From the NCBI RefSeq assembly GCF_008271695.1, contig NZ_VKKY01000003.1, positions 496,001 to 560,000 on the forward strand: 64,000 bases of DNA, written 5' to 3'. Positions 9,433 through 18,011 of the stretch are shown here, in pieces. The stretch's first letter is position 1; every line of letters starts with the position of its first letter. The notes beneath the pieces were generated by a model. It did no database searches and was not told the DNA's origin. It saw only the letters and a program-made list of their open reading frames with translations. This DNA comes from Rufibacter hautae (GTDB lineage: Bacteria; Bacteroidota; Bacteroidia; Cytophagales; Hymenobacteraceae). A program made the position numbers and the translations under genes.

Positions 9433-9545
9433 CCCACCTCTACCCCTCCCAGGAGGTGATTTCCCACTTTTGTATTTGGACAGGCCTTGGTCTTAAATCT
9501 TAAGATATCTGATATTCCCCTCCTCGGAGGGGTAGGTAAAGGCGG
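9433..9545. repeat. Inverted repeat with ACCCCTCC/GGAGGGGT arms
   Basis: Arm 1 (9433-9456, core ACCCCTCCCAGGAGG) pairs with arm 2 (9517-9545, core CCTCGGAGGGGTAGG). The 60-nt spacer is AT-rich. GGAGGGGT-type intergenic inverted repeats are common in Bacteroidota. Confidence 0.6.
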
Positions 9546-9658
9546 GCATTCATTTCATCCCAATTCTGTAAACCGAACCTTGAGGTAAGAAACAAGAATC
9601 AGCATAACGAAAACGAAAGAATTTTTGACCTTCCGGCTCGAATCTGGGAGGTCAAATT

Positions 9659-9696
9659 CGTTTAAGGGCTGATTTTGGGAAAACAGCCGGGAAACG
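9659..9696. repeat. Dispersed palindrome copy
   Basis: CGTTTAAGGGCTG, TTTTGGGAAAA, CAGCCGGGAAACG. Lies upstream of the SirB1-like gene. Confidence 0.75.
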
Positions 9697-9815
9697 CTTT
9701 TGCTCTAAATCCCGTTCTCAGGAGAAGGAATTTCGGAAACCGCCGGGCTTGTTTTGAAACAGATTCGGCAGTTTTGGTTCTTAATTCCTAATTTTAAATT
9801 CTTAACTGATCTACC

Positions 9816-10745
9816 TTGACGAATAAAGAGATAAAGGCGCTCATCTCGCTGCTGGATGACGAGGACCCGGATGTGGTGGCGCACGTGCATCAGAGAATTG
9901 TGGAGTTAGGCGACACCATCACGCCGTTTCTGGAGGAAGCCTGGGAAGAGAGCCTGGACCCCGAGCACCAGAAAAAGCTGGAAGAACTCATCCATGACCT
10001 GCAGTACAGCTCCCTCACGCAACGCCTCAAAACCTGGAAAGAAGAAGGCGCCACCGATCTGGTGCGCGGTATGTGGCTGGTAAGCACCTACCAGTACCCC
10101 GACCTTACCTTGGAGCAGATCATGCAGCCCCTGGCCGAGCTCTACTACGAAGCCTGGGTGAACGTGCGCCCCGAGATGCACCCTTATGACCAGGTCAAAG
10201 CCCTGAACCACGTGCTCTTCAAACTGCACCGTTTCTCGGCGAATACCAAGAATTTCCACGCGCCCAACAACTCCATGATCAACCAGGTGCTGGAAAGCAA
10301 GCGCGGCAATCCGCTCACGCTTTGCGTCATCTACATGACCCTGGCCCAGAAATTGGGGCTGCCCGTGTACGGCGTGAACCTGCCTAATTTGTTCATCTTA
10401 ACCTTCAAGAGTGAGGTCATTCCGCAGTTCTACATCAACGTGTACAACCGCGGCCTCATTCTCTCCAAGAGCGACATAGACAACTATCTGTTGCAGCTGA
10501 ACCTGAGCCCTGTGGATATTTTCTATGAGCCCTGCTCGCCCATTGACATCGTGCGGCGCGCCCTCCGGAACCTGTCCCTGTCGTACGAGAAACTCAACGA
10601 TCCCGAGAAAGCCACCGAGATCGAGAAACTCATTGATGTGCTGGGCGATGAACAGGTGACCAACGCCAGCCAACCCGAGGAAGGGGAGCCGGACGACGAG
10701 GATGGCTACGATGACGAAGAGGAAGACGATGAAGAAGACCGCTAG
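9816..10745 (+). CDS. SirB1/transglutaminase-like protein with acidic tail
   Basis: A 309-residue cytoplasmic protein. Residues 1-70 look like helical repeats (LLDDEDPDVVAHVHQRI). Residues about 75-230 match the SirB1 transglutaminase-like region, including the NPLTLCVIYMTLAQKLGLPVYGVNLP block. In typical members the next segment is PGHF; here it is PNLF, so a key His may be missing. The last 20 or so residues are almost all Asp/Glu. The frame begins with TTG at 9816, in good register with the conserved N-terminus. Function is unknown even for the family. Confidence 0.75.
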   Translation: MTNKEIKALISLLDDEDPDVVAHVHQRIVELGDTITPFLEEAWEESLDPEHQKKLEELIHDLQYSSLTQRLKTWKEEGATDLVRGMWLVSTYQYPDLTLEQIMQPLAELYYEAWVNVRPEMHPYDQVKALNHVLFKLHRFSANTKNFHAPNNSMINQVLESKRGNPLTLCVIYMTLAQKLGLPVYGVNLPNLFILTFKSEVIPQFYINVYNRGLILSKSDIDNYLLQLNLSPVDIFYEPCSPIDIVRRALRNLSLSYEKLNDPEKATEIEKLIDVLGDEQVTNASQPEEGEPDDEDGYDDEEEDDEEDR

Positions 10746-10782
10746 CGTTTAGGGCCTGTTTTAGGGAAACAGAACCCAAAGC
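10745..10782. repeat. Dispersed palindrome copy
   Basis: GCGTTTAGGGCCTG, TTTTAGGGAAA, CAGAACCCAAAGC. Starts at the stop codon of the SirB1-like gene. Confidence 0.75.
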
Positions 10783-10800
10783 ACAGCGCATTTTTTATAG

Positions 10801-10830
10801 AAAGCCACTCCGCCGGGAGTGGCTTTTTTT
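10801..10830. terminator. Terminator after the SirB1-like gene
   Basis: 11-bp stem AAAGCCACTCC / GGAGTGGCTTT followed by T-rich DNA. Confidence 0.85.
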
Positions 10831-10857
10831 GTGCCTTTTTGCATCAGTCCTGAGGCG

Positions 10858-10893
10858 GTTTGTTGGGTGATTCAGGGAAAACAGGCCAAAAAC
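10858..10893. repeat. Dispersed palindrome copy
   Basis: Right arm GGGAAAACAGGCCAAAAAC is clear and the left arm is degraded. Upstream of the alaA-like gene. Confidence 0.6.
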
Positions 10894-10945
10894 AAATTTC
10901 CTGGGCTAAGGGATATCCTTATCTTTATTCTTTCATGCTTGCATT

Positions 10946-12166
10946 ATGATACAGAAGAGTACCCGCTTAGACAATGTTTTCTACGAGATAAGAGGTCCCA
11001 TTTTTGAAAAAGCAGTAGACCTGGAGAAGAAAGGCTATCACATTACCCGGCTCAACATTGGCAATCCGGCGCCCTTCGGGTTTGAGGCCCCAGATGAGAT
11101 TGTGCACGATGTGATGGTGAACCTGCGCAACGGCCAGGGCTACACAGACTCTAAAGGCGTATTCGCGGCCCGTAAGGCCATCATGCACTACAGCCAAAGC
11201 AAAGGCCTCTACAACGTGCACGAAGACGACATTATCATAGGCAACGGCGTAAGCGAACTTATCATGCTCAGCATGCAGGCCCTCCTGAACAATGACGACG
11301 AGATCCTGATCCCCGCGCCGGATTATCCGCTCTGGACGGCCGCCGTGACCTTATCCGGGGGCAAAGCCGTGCACTACCTCTGCGACGAGACCTCGGATTG
11401 GTACCCAGACCTGAAGGACATGGAAAGCAAGATCACGTCGCGCACCAAAGGCTTGGTCATCATCAATCCCAATAACCCCACCGGCGCCGTGTACCCCCCC
11501 GAGGTGCTGCAGCAGATTGTACAGCTTGCTGAACGCCACAAACTCATCATCTTCTCCGATGAGATCTATGATAAGATTCTCTACGATGAGGTAGTGCACC
11601 ATTCCACCGCCTCTTTCACCGAAGACGTGCTGTGCCTTACCTTCAGCGGGCTGTCTAAGAATTACCTAGCCGCCGGTTTCCGGGCCGGCTGGCTCGTAGC
11701 CTCCGGGAACAAAGCCATCGCCACTTCTTACCTGGAGGGCCTCAACGCCCTGGCCAGCATGCGCCTGTGCAGCAATGTGCCCTCGCAGTTCGCCATCCAG
11801 ACGGCGCTGGGCGGCTATCAGAACATCACTGATCTGGTGTTGCCCTCCGGCCGGTTGTACAAGCAGCGCGAGGTGTGCTACGAGAAACTGACCTCCATCC
11901 CGGGAATCACCTGCGTGAAGCCCAAAGGAGCGTTCTACATGTTCCCTAAGATTGACACCAAGAAGTTCAACATCCAGTCAGACGAGAAACTGGTGCTGGA
12001 TCTGTTGATTGACCAACATGTGCTGCTGGTGCAGGGCACCGGCTTCAACTGGCCCCAACCAGATCATTTTAGGGTAGTGTACCTGCCCATGGCCGAGGAA
12101 CTGGCCCTTACCCTGGACAAACTAGCCGAGTTCCTGAAGCAGTATGATGGGGCCATGGTGGTATAA
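10946..12166 (+). CDS. alaA: PLP-dependent aminotransferase, AlaA-like
   Basis: Class I/II aminotransferase, probably a glutamate-pyruvate (alanine) transaminase. The 406 residues match E. coli AlaA, as I recall it, almost block for block: LNIGNPAPFGFEAPDEI, IGNGVSELI, PAPDYPLWTAAV, IINPNNPTGAVY, FSDEIYDKILYD, the PLP-lysine region FSGLSKNYLAAGFRAGW, ASMRLCSNVPSQFAIQTALGGY and FNWPQPDHFR. The ATG at 10946 matches the AlaA N-terminus (TRLDNVFYEIRGPI). Monocistronic, between two palindrome-bearing gaps. Confidence 0.9.
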   Translation: MIQKSTRLDNVFYEIRGPIFEKAVDLEKKGYHITRLNIGNPAPFGFEAPDEIVHDVMVNLRNGQGYTDSKGVFAARKAIMHYSQSKGLYNVHEDDIIIGNGVSELIMLSMQALLNNDDEILIPAPDYPLWTAAVTLSGGKAVHYLCDETSDWYPDLKDMESKITSRTKGLVIINPNNPTGAVYPPEVLQQIVQLAERHKLIIFSDEIYDKILYDEVVHHSTASFTEDVLCLTFSGLSKNYLAAGFRAGWLVASGNKAIATSYLEGLNALASMRLCSNVPSQFAIQTALGGYQNITDLVLPSGRLYKQREVCYEKLTSIPGITCVKPKGAFYMFPKIDTKKFNIQSDEKLVLDLLIDQHVLLVQGTGFNWPQPDHFRVVYLPMAEELALTLDKLAEFLKQYDGAMVV

Positions 12167-12243
12167 GGCACCTTTGAGCCTAAGCCGACACCGGACTTAA
12201 GCGCAATGAAGGGGTGAAGGTCTTGATAGCGCTTGCTTTCCTT

Positions 12244-12280
12244 GTTTAAGGCTCCTTTTCAGAAAACATGCCCCAAACGG
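12244..12280. repeat. Dispersed palindrome copy
   Basis: GTTTAAGGCTCC, TTTTCAGAAAA, CATGCCCCAAACGG. In the 284-bp gap between alaA and the T9SS subtilase. Confidence 0.7.
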
Positions 12281-12386
12281 AATCTCGGCATTGGGCAAAA
12301 AAAGCTATTAAGTTCATCCCGAATTGTACCATTAGTAGCTGACCGCAAAGGATCTTTTCGTGGATGGTAAGTTAATTTTAGCGGTA

Positions 12387-12394
12387 TAGGTTTG
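12387..12394 (+). promoter_or_regulatory. -7 box of the T9SS subtilase
   Basis: TAGGTTTG matches TAnnTTTG, 57 nt before the ATG. No clear -33 TTG. Confidence 0.45.
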
Positions 12395-12450
12395 TTTTCC
12401 TGGAGAATACCCGGTAAATTATCTCTTTAAGCAGACGAGATGATTACCGG

Positions 12451-15093
12451 ATGGGGCAGTTTTTTACTAGCAATATTTTAGGACGATGGGTATTTGGGGT
12501 TGGTCTGGTATTTCTATCATTAGCTGCCCAAGGCCAGGAATCACCTGAATTTAAAAGGCAGGGCAAGTTAGCCCCGGTGCTGCAATCCGGCGGCCAGATG
12601 CGGAAAACAACCCAAGTGCGGGTTCAGGTGAAAGACCAGAAACAGTTCCTGGCTTGGATGAAGGCCACCTTGCCCCAGGTGCCTGTCCGCTCCACCGCAC
12701 TGTCCCAGGTGTACTTCCTGGAGAAAATCAATCCAGAGAACCTCCATACCTTGGCTCAAAGCCCTTGGGTGCAGTTTGTTGACGTGCCAAACCGGAAAGC
12801 CCGGGAAGAGGCCTATCTGCAAAACGCGGATCCTAGGGTGAACCGGGTAGAGGCCCTGCATCTCCAATACCCTCATCTGCACGGCAAAGACTTGGTGGTC
12901 TCCGTAAAAGAGCAGCCCTTTGACTCTACCGATATAGATTTCAAAACACGCGTGCTTTCTTCGCCGGGCTTTAACCAACAAGCTACCCCGCACGCAACCA
13001 GCATGGCTACGTTGATCTCTGGCGGAGGGAATACGGCACCTTCCAGCAAAGGCGTGGCTTGGCAAAGCCGGCTCACCGCCGCAGATTTCTCTAACCTGCT
13101 CCCTGACAACACTGACCTGCTGAAGACCCAAGGCGTATCGGTGCAGAACCATTCCTACGGGGTGGGGGTGGAGAATTACTATGGCCTGGAAAGCCAGGCC
13201 TATGACCAGCAATCGCTCCAGTTGCCAACCTTGCTCCATGTGTTCTCCTCCGGGAATTCGGGTGCTCTGGTTGCGGAGGAGGGGCCATATGCCAATATCT
13301 CTGGTTTTGCTAATCTCACCGGTCAGTTCAAGGTTTCCAAAAACACGCTGAGCGTGGGCGCCATTGACACCTCGGGGCAAGTGAGTATGCTCAGTTCCAC
13401 AGGACCCACGTATGACGGGCGCATCAAGCCAGAACTGGTGGCCTTTGGGGAGGCCGGGACCTCAGAGGCCGCCTCGGTGGTCTCAGGTATTGCCCTGGTG
13501 GTGCAGGACGCCTACCGGAAACAGAACGGTGGGGTTTTGCCTCCTTCTTCCTTGGTAAAGGCCGCCCTCATCAACTCCGCTGATGACAAAGGCCGACCCG
13601 AAGTGGACTATGCCGCCGGTTTCGGGAATGCCGATGCGCTGGGTGCGGTTCAGTCCATCCTGGATAAAAGATATGCCCTGGGCGAGGTAACGCAGGCAGC
13701 AACTCGTACTTTTCGGTTCACGGTCCCCGCGGGGACGGCCAAAGTGAAAGTGACCTTGGTGTGGCAAGACCGGGAAGGATCTCCGAACGCCGAGAAAGCC
13801 TTGATCCAGGATCTGGACCTGTCGCTGCGATCAATAGCAAATGGGGAGAACTGGCTGCCTTGGGGCCTGAGTACCTTCGCCCACAAAGATTCTCTACTGG
13901 CACTTGCCCGCCGCCAAACTGATCACCTGAACAACGTAGAGCAGGTAACGGTGTCTAACCCGCTGGCTGGTGAATATGAGGTGCAGGTGCGAGGCTTTCA
14001 AGTAGCAGGAACACAAGAATACAGTGTAGTCTATGAAGTGGAGAAAGCCTTCTCCTGGGGGTATCCCTCGGCTGGAGGCCAGCTAGACAGCGGCCGAAAA
14101 AACCGGTTGCGTTGGTTGTTGCCGGTGCAAAACGGTGCCAAAGGCAAACTGGAGTTTAAATGGGCGAGCGGCGGGGCTCAATGGCTAACCTTGGGAGAAA
14201 ACATTTCCTTATCCGCTGAGGCTTTTGATGCCGTTTTCCCAGATACCATGGCGCTAGCCCAGATGCGGATGGTGGTAGGAAGCGAAATCTACGAGACAGG
14301 GCTATTTATGGTAGGACCCACCTTGCCGCTGAAAGTGGGTTACCAATGCGGTGAGGAGTTTATGCTGTTCTGGCCCAAAGCTGCAGGAGCCGATAGATAC
14401 CAGGTGTACGCTATGGGAACCCAGTATTTGGAACCCACAGCCCAAACCACAGATACGGTGGTGATTCTACAAAAAAGCCAACAGCCTGGAGTCCATTACG
14501 CAGTTGCTCCGCTGGTAAACGGAAAGTTAGGGCAGCGCAGCCTTACCCTCAATTACACCCAACAGGGAGTAGGTTGCTACATTATCAGCTTTCTGCCCAG
14601 GCACTTCGTGTCAGATACCGCTTTGCTTGACCTGCAAATCAGTACGGGGTTTGGGATAGAGGCCATGTACCTGGAGAAGAAAATTGCCGGTGTCTTTCAG
14701 ACCATTCAGCCCATTGCTGTAGGGCAGCAGACCAAATTTGCACTTCAGGATGCTGCTCCGGTCTCCGGGAGGAATGAGTACCGAATCAAAATGGTCACCA
14801 AAGCCGGAACCATCTTCTACAGCCAGGAAGAAGCTCTTTTCTATACTCCCAAGAACTACATCCAGGTGTATCCTAACCCCAACCTGGCGGGAGGAGAGTT
14901 GAATATCATCACCCAGGATGACGGCCTCAACTCAATTTTCCTCTATGACCAAATGGGGCGCCTGATCAGGGAATACTCCCAGGACGGTTCCATCAAGGTC
15001 ATTGACACCAAAGGCATAAGCCCGGGAGCTTATTTCATCAAAGTCTTTTCAGAGGAAGGTGCGCTCACCCAAGCCAGAGTCATTCTGCTGTAA
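12451..15093 (+). CDS. S8 (subtilisin-like) peptidase with T9SS sorting domain
   Basis: An 880-residue protein predicted to be exported by type IX secretion. Signal peptide about 1-28 (LSLAAQGQ), then an I9-like propeptide (about 50-115) and an S8 domain (about 145-400). His181 is in HATSMATLISG, the oxyanion Asn269 in SSGNSG and the nucleophile Ser338 in GTSEAASVVSG. Where the catalytic Asp of the VxVxD motif should be, the sequence reads VSVKE, so Glu154 seems to replace it. Jelly-roll and Ig-like modules follow (about 400-790). The last 80 residues are a type A sorting domain (VYPNPN, LYDQMGRLI, GAYFIKVF). Substrate unknown. Confidence 0.85.
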   Translation: MGQFFTSNILGRWVFGVGLVFLSLAAQGQESPEFKRQGKLAPVLQSGGQMRKTTQVRVQVKDQKQFLAWMKATLPQVPVRSTALSQVYFLEKINPENLHTLAQSPWVQFVDVPNRKAREEAYLQNADPRVNRVEALHLQYPHLHGKDLVVSVKEQPFDSTDIDFKTRVLSSPGFNQQATPHATSMATLISGGGNTAPSSKGVAWQSRLTAADFSNLLPDNTDLLKTQGVSVQNHSYGVGVENYYGLESQAYDQQSLQLPTLLHVFSSGNSGALVAEEGPYANISGFANLTGQFKVSKNTLSVGAIDTSGQVSMLSSTGPTYDGRIKPELVAFGEAGTSEAASVVSGIALVVQDAYRKQNGGVLPPSSLVKAALINSADDKGRPEVDYAAGFGNADALGAVQSILDKRYALGEVTQAATRTFRFTVPAGTAKVKVTLVWQDREGSPNAEKALIQDLDLSLRSIANGENWLPWGLSTFAHKDSLLALARRQTDHLNNVEQVTVSNPLAGEYEVQVRGFQVAGTQEYSVVYEVEKAFSWGYPSAGGQLDSGRKNRLRWLLPVQNGAKGKLEFKWASGGAQWLTLGENISLSAEAFDAVFPDTMALAQMRMVVGSEIYETGLFMVGPTLPLKVGYQCGEEFMLFWPKAAGADRYQVYAMGTQYLEPTAQTTDTVVILQKSQQPGVHYAVAPLVNGKLGQRSLTLNYTQQGVGCYIISFLPRHFVSDTALLDLQISTGFGIEAMYLEKKIAGVFQTIQPIAVGQQTKFALQDAAPVSGRNEYRIKMVTKAGTIFYSQEEALFYTPKNYIQVYPNPNLAGGELNIITQDDGLNSIFLYDQMGRLIREYSQDGSIKVIDTKGISPGAYFIKVFSEEGALTQARVILL

Positions 15094-15117
15094 AGAAGCG
15101 CGAAAGGATTGCCGAGC

Positions 15118-15154
15118 CGTTTAGGGCTTGTTTCAGAAAATCGGCCTATAAACG
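15118..15154. repeat. Dispersed palindrome copy
   Basis: CGTTTAGGGCTTG, TTTCAGAAAA, TCGGCCTATAAACG: one of the most complete copies. Follows the T9SS subtilase stop. Confidence 0.8.
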
Positions 15155-15383
15155 AAAACTTACAACGGAAAAAGTAGGAATAACAGACTTGAATGGATTG
15201 GCACTTTCTACAAGGATGGTTTAAGGGCATTTTTCCAAAAGGAAGCAGAAAACCTATAACAGAGATAGCTTTCACCTGGAAGTAAACCGAAAGTAAAAGC
15301 CCAAGGCACCGGGCGGCCACTGTTTTCAATCAAGCTGTTCTCCAGTACTCCGGTATAGGCTAGGGCAGAACAGGCCGAAAACA

Positions 15384-15415
15384 AAAATGGCCTCCAGGTA
15401 ACTGGAGGCCATTTT
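15384..15415. terminator. Terminator after the first HEIGH metalloprotease
   Basis: Perfect 14-bp stem AAAATGGCCTCCAG / CTGGAGGCCATTTT with a GTAA loop. Bidirectional. Confidence 0.85.
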
Positions 15416-15436
15416 CCCTAGGATTCTAAAACCTGA

Positions 15437-16240
15437 CTAGTACAGGTATTTAAGGGCAGTTACGTCGTTGGTGTTGAATGGACGGTTCTGGCCAGAACCG
15501 ATACAAGCTAACATCCAGGAAGTGGCATCAGCGGTAGTTGGCGTGCCTGGGATGTGGACAGCGCCTACAGTAGAAGCACCTTCGTTGGTGTAAGAACCAC
15601 CGCAGCTATAGCTTCTGTCCATGTAGTCAGTGTGGCGGAACCCGATGCAGTGACCGATTTCGTGCGCCAGAATAGTGGTGAACCAAGCCTGGTTAGGGTT
15701 GGTGCCAATGTAGCGGGTAGCTATCTTAATGTTGTTATGTGGGTTGCCGTTCACTGGGAAACCAGCAGAAGCAAGGTATTGAGCTGACTTAGGAGCAGCC
15801 TGAAGGTAGATCTGACCACCAGAAGAAACACGGCTCATGGTAATGGTCAAACCTTGCGCGTTGTAACGGGCAATGGCGGCATCAAGAGCAGTTACATAGG
15901 TAGCGGGCAAGCTTGGGTCAATGGATAAAGTGATGTTACGGCCGGATCCGGCATTTACCAGGTTAGTGGTGCGGTACTGCTCGGTTTCACCTACGCGCAG
16001 GAATTTATGATCATGTTTGGCGTTTAATTCGGCATCTGTCAAAAGGATATCTCCTTCTACCAGATAGCCGCCTTCTACTACTTTTACATCTGTGGTGCCG
16101 AAGCCCATTTCATAGATTTTAGCCAGCGTGTCTTTTGAAACAGCCGCTTTTTCAACAATTTCTTCATCGGCAGAAGAACAAGAAGAAAAACCAAGTACTA
16201 AGGCTACTGCCGCTAATTTAAGAGTGTGCGTTAACTTCAT
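15437..16240 (-). CDS. HEIGH-type (M57-like) zinc metalloprotease lipoprotein, copy 1
   Basis: A 267-residue lipoprotein: the N-terminal hydrophobic segment ends in FSSC (cysteine at about 21), so it is probably lipid-anchored. The zinc motif HEIGHCIGFRHTDYMDRS fits HExxHxxGxxH and is preceded by TILA. This matches the dual-action HEIGH metallopeptidase group related to M57. An N-terminal stretch to about residue 95 (VSKDTLAKIYEMGFGTTDVKVVEGGYLVEGDI) may be a propeptide. Closely paralogous to the next gene upstream (16682-17485), same strand and length. Natural substrate unknown. Confidence 0.85.
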   Translation of the reverse strand: MKLTHTLKLAAVALVLGFSSCSSADEEIVEKAAVSKDTLAKIYEMGFGTTDVKVVEGGYLVEGDILLTDAELNAKHDHKFLRVGETEQYRTTNLVNAGSGRNITLSIDPSLPATYVTALDAAIARYNAQGLTITMSRVSSGGQIYLQAAPKSAQYLASAGFPVNGNPHNNIKIATRYIGTNPNQAWFTTILAHEIGHCIGFRHTDYMDRSYSCGGSYTNEGASTVGAVHIPGTPTTADATSWMLACIGSGQNRPFNTNDVTALKYLY

Positions 16241-16681
16241 AATTTGTTTGTTAAGGTTTGGTGTAAAGTGTGAGAAAAGTTTGTTAGGTAGTAAAGATTG
16301 AAATTGAATTTAGTTCTTTTTTATGGAAGAAAAAAACGGCTTCGGTATAAAAGGAAAAAGAAAGTATTTTTAAAAACAACCAGCCAGAAAAAGGAGTGTT
16401 AAACTGTGGTTTGTTTTGTCAATGGCTAAAGGAGGGGAGTTCTTTGTTTGAAGGAACAACTGTAAAAGCAGGATAAAGCCTGTAACGTTGAAGATAGATT
16501 AAGGTTGACGAAAAAAGGATATAAAAATCAATTATTCCAAATGCTTAAAATCCGGATAATTTAGGCAATAAAATACCCTTTAGGTTTTTGTATAAAACCC
16601 GTTTAGGATATTTTATTGCCTATAAAGGAGAGCGTCTTTTAGATTATAAAAAGACTGAATTTCTTAAGAATCTATAAGAAA
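16241..16681. other. AT-rich intergenic region between the protease paralogues
   Basis: Markedly AT-rich and free of supported coding frames. The only structure I see is the long hairpin at 16562-16622. A promoter for copy 1 is expected here, but I find no TAnnTTTG box on the minus strand. Confidence 0.5.
16562..16622. terminator. Long AT-rich hairpin after the second HEIGH metalloprotease
   Basis: TAGGCAATAAAATA (16562-16575) pairs with TATTTTATTGCCTA (16609-16622), with a further inner pairing AGGTTTT/AAAACC. Probably ends transcription of copy 2; it could also act as an upstream element of copy 1. Confidence 0.6.
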
Positions 16682-17485
16682 TTAATAGAGGTAATTGAGG
16701 GCCGTGCGGTCGTTGGTATTGAACGGACGATTCTGGCCAGTGGCCACGCAAGCCAACATCCACGAGGTGGCATCGGCGGTGGTGGGCGTGCCCGGGATGT
16801 GAATAGCGCCTACAGTGGAAGCACCTTCGTTGGTATAGGCGCCACCGCAACTGTAGCTCCGGTCCATGTAGTCGGTGTGGCGGAACCCGATGGTGTGGCC
16901 TAATTCGTGCGCCAGAATGGTGGCCAGGTAATTGGTTCCTGGGTTAGAGCCCATATAATCTGAGTTCACCAGAACTCTGTTGTAAGGATTTCCGCCGGAA
17001 GGGAAGCCCGCTGAGGCCAGGTAAGAAGAACCGGTTGGGGCCTTAGACAACAAGATGTTGTACCCTGAGGATACTCTTCTGAACCTAATCAGCAGGTTTT
17101 CTGCGTTGTAGCGGCGAATAGCTTCATCTAGCGCAGTTACATAAGAGCTAGGCAAAGAAGTAGTGATGGCCACGTTGATGGTGCGTCCGCTTCCCACGCT
17201 TACCAGGCTGCTGGTGCGGTATTGTTCGGTTTCGCCAACGCGTAAGAACTTGGGATCCTGCTTGGCGTTCAGTTGCTCATCCGTTAAAAAGATGTCTCCC
17301 TCTACCAGGTAGCCGCCGTCAACGGCTTTGACATCGGTGGTCCCGAAGCCCATGTTGTAGATCTGTTGCAGCTTCTCTTTAGAGACTTGCGCTTTCTCTA
17401 CCACTTCTTCTTCACTTACAGAACACGAGGTGCCGCCTAATAATAAAGCGAACGCGAGGAGTTTGATTGAGTAGTTTTTCTTCAT
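16682..17485 (-). CDS. HEIGH-type (M57-like) zinc metalloprotease lipoprotein, copy 2
   Basis: 267 residues, colinear with its neighbour at 15437 and most similar over the last 110 residues. It has a lipobox-like LLLGGTSC (cysteine at about 21), a propeptide-like N-terminal third (VSKEKLQQIYNMGFGTTDVKAVDGGYLVEGDI), and HELGHTIGFRHTDYMDRS, again HExxHxxGxxH, followed by YSCGGAYTNEGASTVGAIHIPGTPTTADATSWMLAC. The central segment (about 100-165) differs most, which suggests divergence of substrate binding. Clearly a tandem duplication. Confidence 0.85.
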   Translation of the reverse strand: MKKNYSIKLLAFALLLGGTSCSVSEEEVVEKAQVSKEKLQQIYNMGFGTTDVKAVDGGYLVEGDIFLTDEQLNAKQDPKFLRVGETEQYRTSSLVSVGSGRTINVAITTSLPSSYVTALDEAIRRYNAENLLIRFRRVSSGYNILLSKAPTGSSYLASAGFPSGGNPYNRVLVNSDYMGSNPGTNYLATILAHELGHTIGFRHTDYMDRSYSCGGAYTNEGASTVGAIHIPGTPTTADATSWMLACVATGQNRPFNTNDRTALNYLY

Positions 17486-18011
17486 ACTGCTTATTGGGGT
17501 TTATGTTAAGTGATAGGCTATTTTATGGATAAAAAATTGGGAGTGCAAGATTTTTTAAGTGAAATAGTTAATTAAATTTTTTTAATAATTCAAAATGAGT
17601 AGTTATAGAAAAGGTTTTGTGTTTTAATTATAAAATGTATAGTTGAATAAATTAAATTATATGTAGTGACATAGACTATGCCTCACTTATATTAAGTTTT
17701 GCTAATGGAAAAGAAGGGTAAATGCAACTTATTTTTTTAGATATAAAAGCTTAAAAGTAGCCAAATATGTATTGATAAGAGTATTAATACGGAGAGTAAA
17801 CTAGGTTTAATTCCTATTTATATATTTCCTTATTTGAGATGAGATAAAATTGTGAAACAGTAAATAAGACTCTTGTTTATTGTTAAAGTTTACATTTTAT
17901 TGATTCGTTTTAAATGAATAATGAGTGTTTTTGATAAAATACCCTGAAAATGAAAAAGGCTGCCATTAGGCAGCCTTTTCTGTAAATAGATAATGAGTAA
18001 AAGATTAATTC
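17486..18011. other. AT-rich intergenic region upstream of the protease pair
   Basis: Strikingly AT-rich compared with the surrounding DNA, with no supported coding frame. It ends in the M16 gene's terminator (17952-17980). It may contain the promoter of copy 2, but I cannot place it. Confidence 0.5.
17952..17980. terminator. Terminator after the M16 peptidase gene
   Basis: Stem GAAAAAGGCTGCC / GGCAGCCTTTTC with an ATTA loop. Bidirectional. Confidence 0.85.

Larger units (their letters stand above)
9397..9815. other. Intergenic region with two repeat elements
   Basis: Holds an imperfect inverted repeat (arms about 9433-9456 and 9517-9545) and one copy of the dispersed palindrome (9659-9696). 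No supported gene. Confidence 0.6.
15094..15436. other. Intergenic region with repeats and a terminator
   Basis: Lies between the ends of convergent genes. It holds a dispersed palindrome at 15118-15154, a partial copy at about 15360-15385 and a terminator at 15384-15415. No supported gene. Confidence 0.6.
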
